Source: Mnemiopsis leidyi
Lineage: Eukaryota; Ctenophora; Tentaculata; Lobata; Bolinopsidae
Length of the DNA stretch: 64,000 nt
Reading direction: 5' to 3'
NCBI GenBank assembly: GCA_000226015.1
Contig: JH153544.1
Span: 124,531-188,530, forward strand
Part shown: positions 51,701-55,920 of the stretch, in pieces
Position numbering within the stretch: the stretch's first letter is position 1
Layout: each line of letters begins with the position of its first letter
The notes under the pieces: model-generated
What the model was told of the DNA's origin: nothing
What the model saw: only the letters and a program-made list of their open reading frames with translations
The model's database searches: none
Made by a program: the position numbers and the translations under genes

Positions 51701-54148
51701 TTGTAGAGATATCAGAGCAGATATCAGCACTACAATTATAATTCCAGCCTTCGTATAAGTTTTACGTAATATACCAGTTCGATATAATCAAATTACATTA
51801 TCTCTATCGACTTAATCTGCTCTGGAAGTAGAAGTGGAAGTTTAGTAATTTCCCACCGTTTCACATTTCCCGACTCTCCTGCAGAATCTCGGGGAGCACA
51901 GAGCGTGACCCCTAACTCCTCCAACACGAGTATCAAGCAGTTTCATCCCGTCTGTTGTGCTGGTTTACCACATTTTTACCGCAAAATGCGGTTTTCTACT
52001 TGATCGAAACATCATGTCAAGGAGGTGATGTTCTGAATTTCGTTGTTTTGTCTTGTTTCGTGATTCACGCTACAAGATGCAACTTTTAATAGTGCGGTTA
52101 GTCGTCTTGCCTTTAGAAGTTTTTGTTGAGTATCTCTAATTTTCTCTATGATTTTCGTAGTTACAGTATCGATCTCTGTTGCAAGTTTATCAATTTCCAT
52201 CTGAGTCGAGCGGTGAAAATTATCGGGATTTCTTACAAAATCACGATTTTAAAAGTAAAATCTAAAAATCAATTTGGTCTGGCTCTTCCGGGCCGTTCAT
52301 TCCTCTCGTTTAATCATATTTACTAACTATCTTACTGAACGTTCTCTAGCAACGGTGTGCTATCGTAACAGGACGATATTCTAACTAATCAAATAAATTG
52401 TCGTTTATAATCCCACACATGGATACACATGTCTGAGGCGTAATTATTGTCCGGCCTTCAACTCAACTGTAGGACACCACCGGACATGCACCTAGATTAT
52501 TTCAGACTCACTTCGAGCCAAGATATTATCTTTGAATAATCTTGCCCTCGTTATCTTTTGTGTCTGCTCATGATTAAGTGTTCTAAATTTTATGATTTGA
52601 CGCTGTAATTCAGCCGCGTAATTTTCATCTCAGAGGTAGAATTTCCATCGAGCCTTGCATTTGTTTAATGTTTACATTTGAGATTTTATGCTTGTACAAG
52701 TTTAACTTAAAAACCTTGCTGACAATACACATTGAACTTCTGTGGCTCCATTTTGACCACACCATTCAGTCTGTGGTCTGTGGTTGATGATGTATCGCAT
52801 ATAAGTCAAGTAAATCCCGTTCATCTTGAAATAATATAATCTTCACAATCAATAGTATGCTAGAAAACGTTTTGTATCACTTGTGAGCGATTCCCAGCCG
52901 TTTCTTGGTAAACATATTTCCCACGTGCTGTGTTGGAATTTGAAGGTTGGGTAGACTGTGGTTAGGTAATGGTTCAGGCGTGGGAGGAGGAACTTGTCCT
53001 TATCAATGTTTTAGTAGGTTCCGGCGTTCGCAGGAAAAAGTTGCAGTAGATTTTGGTTGAATTACGTTTCGTTTTTTAAACGACTTTTACTTCGGTAAAG
53101 GTTCTATTCCGTATGTGATTTTCAGAAATATTTCTAGCGCTTATCACAAAAGTTTTCACGCCTTAAATTTGTCTCTGCAAGTGAAATTGATAAATTTAAT
53201 CGATGGAACGTCGTTGCTACTTAGAAGAATCGTACCCAGAAAAAATGTAGCCTTTCTATGACGACATTTGAATTCTTACTTCACTGCAGTGCTTATCTTA
53301 GAAACCATTAAAGTTTTCCCACTACAAGCTACACACAGCTGATCACGAAACTCTTCTGGCCATTTACCGTCTGTCCTTTATCAGCAACCTGTGAAGTGTG
53401 TCGGCACCCCTGAAACGTCTCGGAATTTGACGTGACGTTACCAGAACTTCCCGTCAGGGTTCCCCCTTTTGTCCGACACACTTCTCTCTTGGAAGTGTCA
53501 TTTCCAAGAGAGGAAATCTTGTCTGAAGAGACGACCGCACGAGATTGCCTTGATTAGCGGCAACTCTATTTGGGGGCTATTTTAGGAAGCTGGCCACCTC
53601 TGACCTAATGCTGTCTGACCACTATGTTTCAATTTCATTGATGTGCATTGACCGCCCCTTGTCACTGTCGTATTTTCCTTTTCACGCTCCGATTCACAGC
53701 CTCTCTGAACCATGCGAGGGCTTTGAGCCCGCCGAACATTTTGATTTGGAACCGCTGCAACGCTTCACTAGAAATTTATTTTGGGTGTCTGCTCCTTCTG
53801 GCTGAGGTGTTTTGGCAAGGGTTTATTGTTTAATTAATCATCAGAAGGTTAACTTCTGGACTTCCCTGGAGACGATACTCAGCCACTAGCACAACCTCCT
53901 ACAGTAAACCTCAAATCCACCAGATTTCTGTACTTTTAAAGTAAATTATATCCGCCTACTTCTAAAATTATACCGAGAGATGGTGCTATTGTAGCAGGAC
54001 GGTATTCACAATCACATTATGTATTCCAACATGTGTGCCGTCTCTATGTCAGGGTTCCGACCGGAGAGCCGTGCAGGGGAACATCGAATTTCGGGAGGAC
54101 AGTCTGGAGGAGGTTGTCGTTACAGTCCCCGGCTCGTTCAGGCCCTAA
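6734..54148 (+). CDS. Spectrin-repeat protein of the Trio/Kalirin type, 18 exons, no GEF domain in this model
   Basis: Joined exons: 6734-6778, 7169-7308, 7518-7689, 15126-15224, 15526-15713, 17328-17439, 19821-19985, 23562-23669, 24554-24721, 31712-31792, 37098-37214, 37466-37603, 38101-38220, 39113-39229, 44650-44866, 45137-45333, 49742-49840, 54053-54148. All junctions are AG/GT and all phases agree, giving about 792 residues before TAA. The product is a chain of about seven or eight three-helix spectrin-like repeats. Hallmarks are EIGKSHFEAA, SWIDEIGEPFL with TGSSL, and LWISDEGESFI, the Trio-type W-I-x-x-x-G-E-x-F helix, each followed by a long helix ending FHQK-like. In Trio and Kalirin such repeats join an N-terminal Sec14 domain to Dbl-homology/PH GEF modules at neuronal membranes. 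Neither flanking domain is seen here. The start is uncertain: ATG at 6761, or unseen upstream exons. The family call is confident; strict orthology to Trio is not. Confidence 0.78.
7169..7308 (+). CDS. Spectrin gene exon 2
   Basis: 140 bases, acceptor AATTTCAG, donor CCAG/GTACC, phase 0 in and 2 out. It encodes VTQQIEAHLAAFGQKCEIG and KSHFEAALLLRDHEQ, collinear with the Trio repeat segment ending YTEIGTSH. The conserved helix tryptophan is replaced by Gln. Confidence 0.85.
7518..7689 (+). CDS. Spectrin gene exon 3
   Basis: 172 bases, acceptor CCCCTCAG, donor CAG/GTTTGT. It encodes LLKTAEQLVKAGNVDRERV, a W in the middle helix (LDTLWQGL) and YSVTFHQKLEQ. This matches Trio's pattern of a long helix followed by SSIFHQKAEK. 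It is one of the clearest matches in the gene. Confidence 0.9.
7690..15125. other. Large intron of the spectrin gene
   Basis: Intron between exons 3 and 4, joining phase 0 to phase 0. Apart from the satellite it holds a GC-richer block at 9240-9450, another at 10740-10930, and a CACGTG at 10476-10481 with TATAAAA some 10 bp further on. I find no convincing gene. The sequence between these is plain AT-rich DNA with a C run near 14199-14207. Confidence 0.6.
11259..12170. repeat. 35-bp satellite array interrupted by a 662-N gap
   Basis: Six near-identical 35-base units beginning ACCAGGTCTCTATTCTAAGT run from 11951 to about 12160, and a partial unit stands just before the gap (11270-11288). The N block 11289-11950 therefore probably lies inside the same array, which would hold about 25 copies if the gap size is right. 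The array lies in the 7.4-kb intron after exon 3. Confidence 0.9.
15126..15224 (+). CDS. Spectrin gene exon 4
   Basis: 99 bases, acceptor CCCCTCAG, donor GAG/GTGGGT, phase 0/0. It encodes VKAWLTNWQAAIEQQQSRL and ends LVQLQRQGE. It continues the FHQKLEQ helix of exon 3, as the Trio segment after FHQKAEK does. Confidence 0.9.
15249..15480. repeat. 32-bp minisatellite carrying an X-box-like palindrome in each unit
   Basis: Cores at 15249 (GTTACTATGGCAAC), 15281, 15313 (GTTACCATGGTAAC, a perfect palindrome), 15345, 15377, 15409 (degenerate), 15441 and 15473 (partial) are spaced exactly 32 bases apart. They resemble the RFX-factor X-box, consensus GTTNCCATGGNAAC. The array fills most of the 301-bp intron between exons 4 and 5. 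Confidence 0.9.
15526..15713 (+). CDS. Spectrin gene exon 5
   Basis: 188 bases, acceptor CTCCAG, donor AA/GTAAGT, phase 0 in and 2 out. It encodes VLTELYNGLQQDSKHLIKL, a region HVTAHLSHVTSHYNAT and MWQVYRAAHTTSTK. It parallels Trio's SQDGKSLLDKL followed by the W-x-x-R-K helix. The exon contains CACGTG and several CACGTCACG runs. Confidence 0.9.
16585..16598 (+). promoter_or_regulatory. Perfect X-box motif
   Basis: GTTGCCATAGCAAC fits the metazoan RFX X-box consensus at every position. It lies in the intron between exons 5 and 6, about 2.7 kb from the start codon of the antisense GPCR. Binding is inferred from the motif only. Confidence 0.4.
17238..17355 (+). repeat. Tandem duplication of a splice acceptor and the 5' end of exon 6
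   Basis: The block from TAATACTTCAATAAC through the acceptor AG and the first 28 exon bases occurs twice: 17238-17289 and 17297-17355. The exon portions are identical at 17262-17289 and 17328-17355. The upstream copy has its own CAG acceptor (17259-17261) but lacks the rest of the exon. Splicing into it would run into an in-frame TAA within about 20 codons. Confidence 0.9.
17328..17439 (+). CDS. Spectrin gene exon 6
   Basis: 112 bases, acceptor CTTGCAG, donor AAG/GTAACT, phase 2 in and 0 out. It encodes KIRKLEQQGYKLRSYLE and LESEFMTPFYDITTSLEVIK, which occupies the place of Trio's WIENHGEAFLSKHTG helix. The W-I and G-E residues are not conserved in this repeat. The first 28 bases are duplicated upstream. 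Confidence 0.85.
18307..19266 (-). CDS. Rhodopsin-family (class A) GPCR, single exon, orphan
   Basis: A 319-residue intronless receptor antisense in the intron between spectrin exons 6 and 7. Seven hydrophobic segments lie at about 42-63, 76-101, 108-135, 160-178, 203-228, 240-265 and 282-303. Class A landmarks are D87 in helix 2 (KNIAVCDLL), C114 and C193 for the extracellular disulfide, W165 in helix 4, P214 in helix 5 and a helix 8 (SFRKFCK). Several signatures are altered: helix 1 has GD (56-57) where GN is usual, DRY is replaced by TKY (138-140), helix 6 lacks CWxP, and helix 7 has NFFVY (296-300) for NPxxY. The N-terminal tail is rich in Tyr and Asp (DYRQYDYTDYN), a candidate for tyrosine sulfation. 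Ligand unknown. An internal Met at residue 10 is an alternative start. The frame is intact. Confidence 0.88.
   Translation of the reverse strand: MLKFLISADMSPLHDNQPDYRQYDYTDYNKFGIKSKLERYTLLTWYILIFLLSLLGDSTILLASVKYQVLELPEMVIRSIKNIAVCDLLLTLSYLLPCIVSLVCNGWVMGTVLCYFTLYLSYYIITVSCLLVATMTTTKYLLLKFPLKSGIWLDQHGGKACGGVWLFALYTPWGFFLLTKTMSRSTTGHIAVCTDSPTWRHLKPFFAALGGVLPNMVMVTTSLLLLVRANNARRGDMRLQGVVTVLLTASVYSLANALFIIYHVIESFIDTNDSEIFQRYFLRIAWTFVCCIIVGNFFVYTLSVPSFRKFCKSKIAGIS
19821..19985 (+). CDS. Spectrin gene exon 7
   Basis: 165 bases, acceptor CCTTTTCAG, donor AAG/GTAAAG, phase 0/0. It encodes GRLKKLEELDRRLDPLLSD, KCSASKLLAEGNENAIN and IVAEVNNHWAVFKLK. This is collinear with Trio's HEDFEEVAQNTYTNADKLL and the following AAHQLEDRIQDF helix. 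Confidence 0.9.
20556..20800. repeat. AT-rich low-complexity tract with TATACATTATACACTAA words
   Basis: Repeated words such as ATACATTATACACTAATA make up this stretch. There is no coding potential of note. Confidence 0.75.
21780..22167. repeat. 18-bp minisatellite with a 10-N gap
   Basis: Unit GCACGTTGTCACTACGGA (variants with GCGGA or ACGAA) is repeated about 13 times from 21780, then a unique 27-base flank (22014-22040) and 10 Ns (22041-22050). Then come about 5 more units and the same 27-base flank again (22141-22167). Because 18 is a multiple of three, several frames stay open across the array; these are not genes. Confidence 0.95.
23562..23669 (+). CDS. Spectrin gene exon 8
   Basis: 108 bases, acceptor CTTTCAG, donor AAG/GTGAGA, phase 0/0. 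It encodes KQQCEQYLLFTTHLYTQI and VDTNIRSLRQLIKVHK. It matches Trio's VEQRKILLDMSVSFHTHVKEL helix. Confidence 0.88.
24554..24721 (+). CDS. Spectrin gene exon 9
   Basis: 168 bases, acceptor TTTACAG, donor ATG/GTATGT, phase 0/0. It encodes AKATNATYNEFQALKSGVL, EIVRQSETMLELIRLM and a loop LPGILDKPAKHIM. It corresponds to Trio's repeat segment with NVIKEGEDLIQQLR and the following linker. Confidence 0.88.
30101..30154. repeat. Near-perfect 54-bp palindrome
   Basis: GCAAACTTGTAACG, one A, then CGTTACAAGTTTGC form 14-base perfect arms centred on 30127. With one mismatch and a one-base slip the arms extend to about 26 bases each (from GTTTTAGTGTG to CACACTTAAAAC). RNA from either strand could fold as a hairpin. 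Confidence 0.85.
31121..31265 (+). promoter_or_regulatory. Promoter-like block with three CACGTGC motifs and a TATA-like word
   Basis: CACGTGCAAC near 31122, CACGTGCAGC near 31150 and CACGTGCAAC near 31169 precede GATATAAATG at about 31257. The block is GC-rich compared with its surroundings and lies about 450 bp before spectrin exon 10. An internal promoter for a shorter transcript is possible, but nothing downstream proves one. Confidence 0.2.
31712..31792 (+). CDS. Spectrin gene exon 10
   Basis: 81 bases, acceptor ATTTTCAG, donor GAG/GTAAGT, phase 0/0. It encodes TVIEKFKGADAVVRELRL and QKVERRKEE, matching Trio's HIETVLQQLDEAQSQMEEL and QERKIKLE. The next helix residues expected (an LQLRxFE-like stretch) are not in exon 11, so a short exon may lie between. 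Confidence 0.85.
31793..37097. other. Intron of the spectrin gene (exon 10 to 11), probably hiding a microexon
   Basis: No gene seen. Comparison with exon 15, where the same helix is intact, suggests that about 15 residues are missing between exons 10 and 11. A phase 0/0 exon of about 45 bases was looked for by eye and not found. The tract includes the 26-bp tandem repeat at 35330-35459. Confidence 0.5.
35330..35459. repeat. 26-bp tandem repeat, five units
   Basis: CACACAAGTAATTGTTGATC plus ACGCAT is repeated five times; the first unit is slightly diverged. Confidence 0.92.
37098..37214 (+). CDS. Spectrin gene exon 11
   Basis: 117 bases, acceptor CCTCCTCAG, donor GAA/GTGAGT, phase 0/0. It encodes IESWIDEIGEPFLREHID, TGSSLEETEKY and CNEFTTFLDE. 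This is the best Trio-like signature in the window: compare SWIDNHGEPFLSKNTG in Kalirin and WIHDNGEFYLSTHTSTGSS in Trio. Confidence 0.93.
37466..37603 (+). CDS. Spectrin gene exon 12
   Basis: 138 bases, acceptor CTGCAG, donor GAG/GTGAAC, phase 0/0. It encodes VSGVKEKVETLNEETLLVT, WSDFNTRLASKHDQIL and VAKQFFLTVDE, the middle and last helices of the repeat begun in exon 11, with the middle-helix W. Confidence 0.9.
38101..38220 (+). CDS. Spectrin gene exon 13
   Basis: 120 bases, acceptor CACTCCCAG, donor CAG/GTACGG, phase 0/0. It encodes YHNRFKQSQDSLTVDQLPD and a loop VIGTDTMLIQCKTEPQQL. It continues the F-helix of exon 12 into an inter-repeat linker. Confidence 0.85.
38655..38863. mobile_element. 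209-bp MITE-like element with 33-35 bp inverted ends and TA flanks
   Basis: The left end GGAACGGTATTCGTGGGGAG is mirrored by the right end (TTCCCCAAGAATACCGTTCC), and the arms continue through GTGTCTCAAATTT. Direct TA dinucleotides flank both ends (38653-38654 and 38864-38865), as expected for Tc1/mariner-type insertion. There is no transposase, so it is non-autonomous. It sits in the intron between exons 13 and 14. Confidence 0.85.
39113..39229 (+). CDS. Spectrin gene exon 14
   Basis: 117 bases, acceptor CTGTTTTAG, donor CAG/GTATGT, phase 0/0. It encodes LYDKVDDVFGRITTLLSN, QPESVLRSRVIHMRD and IMSKLQ, a helix pair preceding the W-x-x-R-E-Q-K-L helix of exon 15. Confidence 0.85.
39230..44649. 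other. Intron of the spectrin gene (exon 14 to 15)
   Basis: Mostly AT-rich. It contains the serine-rich ORF at 43790-44296. A plus-strand open stretch 42187-42441 starts with ATG and ends at a CCTACAG/GTGCC donor-like site, but no downstream partner or family is visible. Confidence 0.5.
43790..44296 (+). CDS. Serine-rich ORF with hydrophobic C-terminus (uncertain gene)
   Basis: 168 codons from ATG to TGA. I do not recognise a family. The N-terminus has a CYCTDC cysteine cluster (residues 5-10). The middle is rich in Ser, Pro and Arg, with SSPRGPSPRDG and SPLRRSGSVR, like phosphorylated linker regions. The last 25 or so residues (SALIVITARFLLIVCLSVC then FLFIYW) are strongly hydrophobic and could be a tail anchor. 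Its base composition is more GC- and pyrimidine-rich than the surrounding intron, which favours coding. It lies 350 bp upstream of spectrin exon 15 on the same strand. A GT donor-like site after the codon for I148 would join exon 15 in phase, so it may be an alternative first exon instead. A chance frame remains possible. Confidence 0.35.
   Translation: MSKVCYCTDCLLARSEKKRLPFTSGDNIFITGTLPSPSFLNSNIQHIPASPNRSFAENLSEKSGNSKIPFSLSENIISNSTVSNRRSLSSPRGPSPRDGVASPLRRSGSVRLPNRTLGSLSNVSVLGGGSCRPPLSYHSPRSYSALIVITARFLLIVCLSVCFLFIYW
44650..44866 (+). CDS. Spectrin gene exon 15
   Basis: 217 bases, acceptor CCTTACAG, donor ATGG/GTAGGT, phase 0 in and 1 out. It encodes GLHDDIKSSWKDREQKLNK, GLELRKFEQGIKNLYLW, ISDEGESFIRSHNFFS and a helix with TATFAEFNSFQRQM. 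The order W-x-x-R, LxLRxFE, W-I, G-E-S-F exactly follows Trio (QLRLFEQDAEK, WI, GE). Confidence 0.93.
45137..45333 (+). CDS. Spectrin gene exon 16
   Basis: 197 bases, acceptor TCCCGGCAG, donor CAG/GTAAAT, phase 1 in and 0 out. It encodes AVEQSRLMELEMSCTSLKD, IDTRMSAARNSWDVFNEKF and LRKKLLQILVEDIIPPMDQ. These are the second and third helices of the repeat opened in exon 15. Confidence 0.88.
45599..46343. mobile_element. Foldback DNA element (mariner-type ends) with long inverted arms
   Basis: The left arm from 45599 (CAGGGTGGTTTTTTAATTTG) and the right arm ending at 46343 (its complement begins CAGGGTGGTTTTAAAATTTG) are inverted copies over about 290 bases each. The element is flanked by TA on both sides (45597-45598 and 46344-46345). 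CAGGGTG-type ends with TA duplication are typical of Tc1/mariner superfamily elements. There is no transposase; it is a non-autonomous palindromic element. The asymmetric centre contains a 13-N gap (45991-46003) with the same 50 bases on either side. It lies about 145 bp beyond the stop of the antisense lectin. Confidence 0.9.
46489..46604 (-). CDS. Lectin exon 7 (CTLD end and stop)
   Basis: Acceptor ACAATTTCAG, phase 1 in, stop TGA at 46489-46491. It encodes YPVSDNSCVYIDGANGTW, QTRPCHIPTIFTCQRP and a short CCGL tail. The paired cysteines C219-C234 and C242 complete the domain. GTWQTRPC stands where WNDxxC is usual. Confidence 0.9.
46489..48426 (-). CDS. Secreted C-type lectin with Cys-rich segment and coiled-coil neck, seven exons
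   Basis: Joined on the minus strand: 48360-48426, 48142-48208, 47914-48016, 47609-47763, 47217-47326, 46870-47001, 46489-46604. Phases agree and the product is 249 residues. Residues 1-22 are hydrophobic (MAPVPAMCLPIMLSVLTF) and could be a signal peptide. C46, C55 and C66 form a small Cys-rich segment with an N-glycosylation site (NNT, 68-70). I93, L96, I100, L103, I107 and L114 give a heptad coiled coil, probably for oligomerisation. The CTLD (123-245) has C123-C137, C157-C242 and C219-C234, plus SSWIGLKIG and IWVDD. The calcium/sugar motifs EPN or QPD and WND are absent, so classical calcium-dependent sugar binding is doubtful. The layout recalls collectin-like lectins without collagen. It is nested antisense between spectrin exons 16 and 17. 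The ligand is unknown; immune or adhesion roles are only inferred. Confidence 0.88.
46870..47001 (-). CDS. Lectin exon 6 (CTLD core)
   Basis: 132 bases, acceptor AATTTTCAG, donor CAGT/GTAAGT, phase 1 in and 1 out. It encodes ETSKENEFVTDM, then SSWIGLKIGPDGARIWVDD and KSKFHNLQ. WIGL and the following W are diagnostic of the fold. No EPN/QPD tripeptide occurs in the loop. Confidence 0.9.
47217..47326 (-). CDS. Lectin exon 5 (CTLD, first half)
   Basis: 110 bases, acceptor TGACCAG (weak pyrimidine tract), donor ATTG/GTGAGT, phase 2 in and 1 out. It encodes LHGYQCYYNSLANQKMVGW and EIARKVCEDKNSSLVSI, the first strand, first helix and the C-x(6)-L-V-S-I motif of CTLDs. Confidence 0.9.
47351..47494. 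repeat. 12-bp tandem repeat CAGGTTTATATT
   Basis: About 12 copies with little divergence, inside the lectin intron between exons 4 and 5. Confidence 0.95.
47609..47763 (-). CDS. Lectin exon 4 (coiled-coil neck and CTLD start)
   Basis: 155 bases, acceptor ATACTCAG, donor AG/GTGAGT, phase 0 in and 2 out. It encodes a helix IARLEEEIADLRNEISRSR and the CTLD opening SPWCEDEDEGW. Confidence 0.88.
47914..48016 (-). CDS. Lectin exon 3 (Cys-rich segment)
   Basis: 103 bases, acceptor TTAATCAG, donor CAG/GTAGGA, phase 2 in and 0 out. It encodes CEEESEGTLCYDVASQNFL and RCQNNTWSKVYVDKQ, a compact three-cysteine motif with an N-linked glycosylation site. Confidence 0.82.
48142..48208 (-). CDS. Lectin exon 2
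   Basis: 67 bases, acceptor GTTTTTCAG, donor CCAG/GTATAT, phase 1 in and 2 out. It encodes PEQRRKSEGEIMSVYIPRY ending NT, then a split Arg codon. A hydrophilic spacer with no known domain. Confidence 0.75.
48360..48426 (-). CDS. Lectin exon 1 (start codon, signal-like peptide)
   Basis: ATG at 48424-48426; donor CAACAA/GTATGT at the low end, phase 1 out. This start was chosen because it is the only nearby ATG giving a hydrophobic N-terminus in the phase demanded by the next exon. The split codon rebuilds Met. Confidence 0.65.
49742..49840 (+). CDS. Spectrin gene exon 17
   Basis: 99 bases, acceptor TATTTTTCAG, donor CAG/GTACGT, phase 0/0. It encodes YRERLKYWRGECDKSKSEL and TNVHVTLLKTLQSQ, a charged helix continuing the last repeat. 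Confidence 0.85.
49979..50297. repeat. 85-bp tandem repeat, about 3.7 units
   Basis: Units starting CTCGGCAACAAGCATCAGTA at 49979, 50064 and 50149, then a truncated unit from about 50230. Copies are nearly identical, so the expansion is recent. It lies in the intron between exons 17 and 18. Confidence 0.93.
51505..51575. promoter_or_regulatory. Double E-box/ATTGG block
   Basis: CACGTG 51505-51510, ATTGG 51530-51534, CACGTG 51546-51551, ATTGG 51571-51575. Each E-box is followed by an ATTGG after exactly 19 bp. No adjacent gene start is visible; the antisense lectin start is 3.1 kb away. Confidence 0.4.
54053..54148 (+). CDS. Spectrin gene terminal exon 18
   Basis: 96 bases after TCTCTATGTCAG, phase 0. 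It encodes GSDRRAVQGNIEFREDSLE and EVVVTVPGSFRP, then TAA. It is GC-rich against AT-rich flanks and in the phase left by exon 17. An AATAAA follows within 90 bases. It looks like a genuine C-terminus, though an alternative splice to downstream GEF exons outside the window cannot be excluded. Confidence 0.65.
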   Translation, partial: GSDRRAVQGNIEFREDSLEEVVVTVPGSFRP

Positions 54149-54236
54149 TTTCCAGGTCATTGTCCTATTCATTTATCTTTTAATTCACCTCTAATTTTCT
54201 TGGTGTTTCCAATTTTCCGTTTTGTATGTACGTGAA

Positions 54237-54242
54237 AATAAA
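54237..54242 (+). terminator. Polyadenylation signal AATAAA
   Basis: Canonical hexamer 89 bases after the TAA of exon 18, on the gene's strand. Confidence 0.5.
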
Positions 54243-54673
54243 TTCAGCTTCCGGCCCTATCGTGATTCTGCAGTGGAAAAATCGATACAGAATGTTTTTC
54301 AGTCATGCGTAATGGTTTATCGTATTGTTTCTAATTTGAGACGTATTTTAAGATAAATTTGACAGCATATTTCGCGATTATCGCTGTTTATTGTTTAACC
54401 TTGTTCACGATGTTGTTATTTCAAGTGTATACGTATACTTGTTTCATCACCTTTTTTCTTCTGACATTTAAAAAACAACGGCTTGTGACTTTTTGTTACG
54501 TTTCTAGTTTTAAGCACATCGCATGTCTGCGATGATTATTTGAATTCATCGTCAGCAATTTATTTTAATTTATTCAAAACTATTTGTTTTTTTTCAATCA
54601 CATGAGCAATGTAGGGTAACATTTTTTGGTTCATATTCATTCTCAATCTAATACCAGTGCTAGCCTTATCTAC

Positions 54674-54698
54674 CCACACACACACACACACACACACA
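54674..54698. repeat. (CA)n microsatellite
   Basis: About twelve uninterrupted CA dinucleotides. Confidence 0.95.
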
Positions 54699-55509
54699 GT
54701 ATTCTATGTCAATACGTTCAACAAGAACTAAAGTCTCTCTGCCTCCGGAAATTGTCCCCGACAAAACTCTGACTAGACTCTCATATCTCCTGTTACCGCC
54801 CAGTAACAGTCCTGTTAGTACTACAAACCTGTGACAGTTCAATTGTTATAAACTCACAAAACTCCAATTTTCGATATTAGTTCCCACTTCCCGCGCCCCG
54901 TTCTCTAGCAGTTAATCCCCGACCTATTGGTGTCGACTATCACTTACAATTGTGAGGTGTCGACGTGGAGCAAGGAAGGAGGCAGGTACCTGAGGTACCC
55001 CAACTTTGTTGGGAAGACTTCTTGTTTTGTCCCTAGAATTGCTCTACCGACGACAGGTTGTATCCTGGAATACATGTTGAAAGTAGTTGGAGCTGCTTGG
55101 TGAACGTCTTCAAGTCTCAGACGAGTGGTTTTTATGTTTAAAGTTAAAATGTACTGCCCGATGTAGCGGTTCCTTCATAATGTTTAAACTGGTAGCCTTT
55201 TTGGTTCTGGTTATTTGTATTATTCGTCGATTGAATTCACATGATTCTCAATATGACCAGAATAATAATCTTTATTCAAGGCTGAGCAAGGATTGTCCTA
55301 TAGGGTTTGGCAATCTCATTGATAATCTTCTTTGTAATATGTATAAGATAGATCTCAAACGTTTTAACTGCATGATCGGATAATTGTTTACGAGTCGCAT
55401 CAGAAGCTAAGTTCAACAGTGTTTTTGTTATTCTATTCTCGACACGAGTGAAAGACAAAGGATTCAATGGAAAATCATCGATATATTTCTGCGTTACTTC
55501 GCCGTCATC

Positions 55510-55920
55510 AGGACACTAAAAAGTTACATGTTAGACTTAAAGAATAATCGTAAAATTTTTGAAGCTATGTTTATTTTCAAACTTAAACCTAACATTAATG
55601 ACAAAGCAGAAAAGAAAGTACTTGAACGCTTTTTAGTTTCTGGTGATGAGATACACAGTTTATACAATTTGTGTTTTAATGATATGAGTTAGCCATTTCA
55701 ATCTTTATTTACATATTTAGTCGTTTTCCAAATTTAGTCAGCCATTATTATTTCATTTTTCCGACTTTTCGTATTTTCCCGTTAATTTTATCTCTCAGTT
55801 TAATTTTGTTTGCCTTATCAGTCAATAAGTCAGTTACCCTGTTTTCAGTTTTAAGTATTTTGAATTTAAAAATTGTAAATTCTTATCAGCGAATGTAGAG
55901 ATAGTAAATTCTTATCAGCG
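55510..55920 (+). mobile_element. Possible Penelope-like retroelement remnant
   Basis: An open stretch ending at the TAG of 55690-55692 encodes NRKIFEAMFIFKLKPNIND followed by KAEKKVLERF. An E-A-x-F-I-x-x-x-K-P-x-x-N pattern near the end of an ORF is what I would expect from the C-terminal endonuclease region of Penelope-like elements. Downstream, the word GTAAATTCTTATCAGCG occurs twice, near 55876 and 55908. The call is tentative; the rest of an element is not evident. Confidence 0.25.

Larger units (their letters stand above)
49841..54052. other. Last intron of the spectrin gene
   Basis: Besides the 85-bp repeat and the E-box/CCAAT block at 51.5 kb, I see no exon with Dbl-homology or PH features and no further spectrin helix. 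The remaining sequence is AT-rich and unremarkable. Confidence 0.55.
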
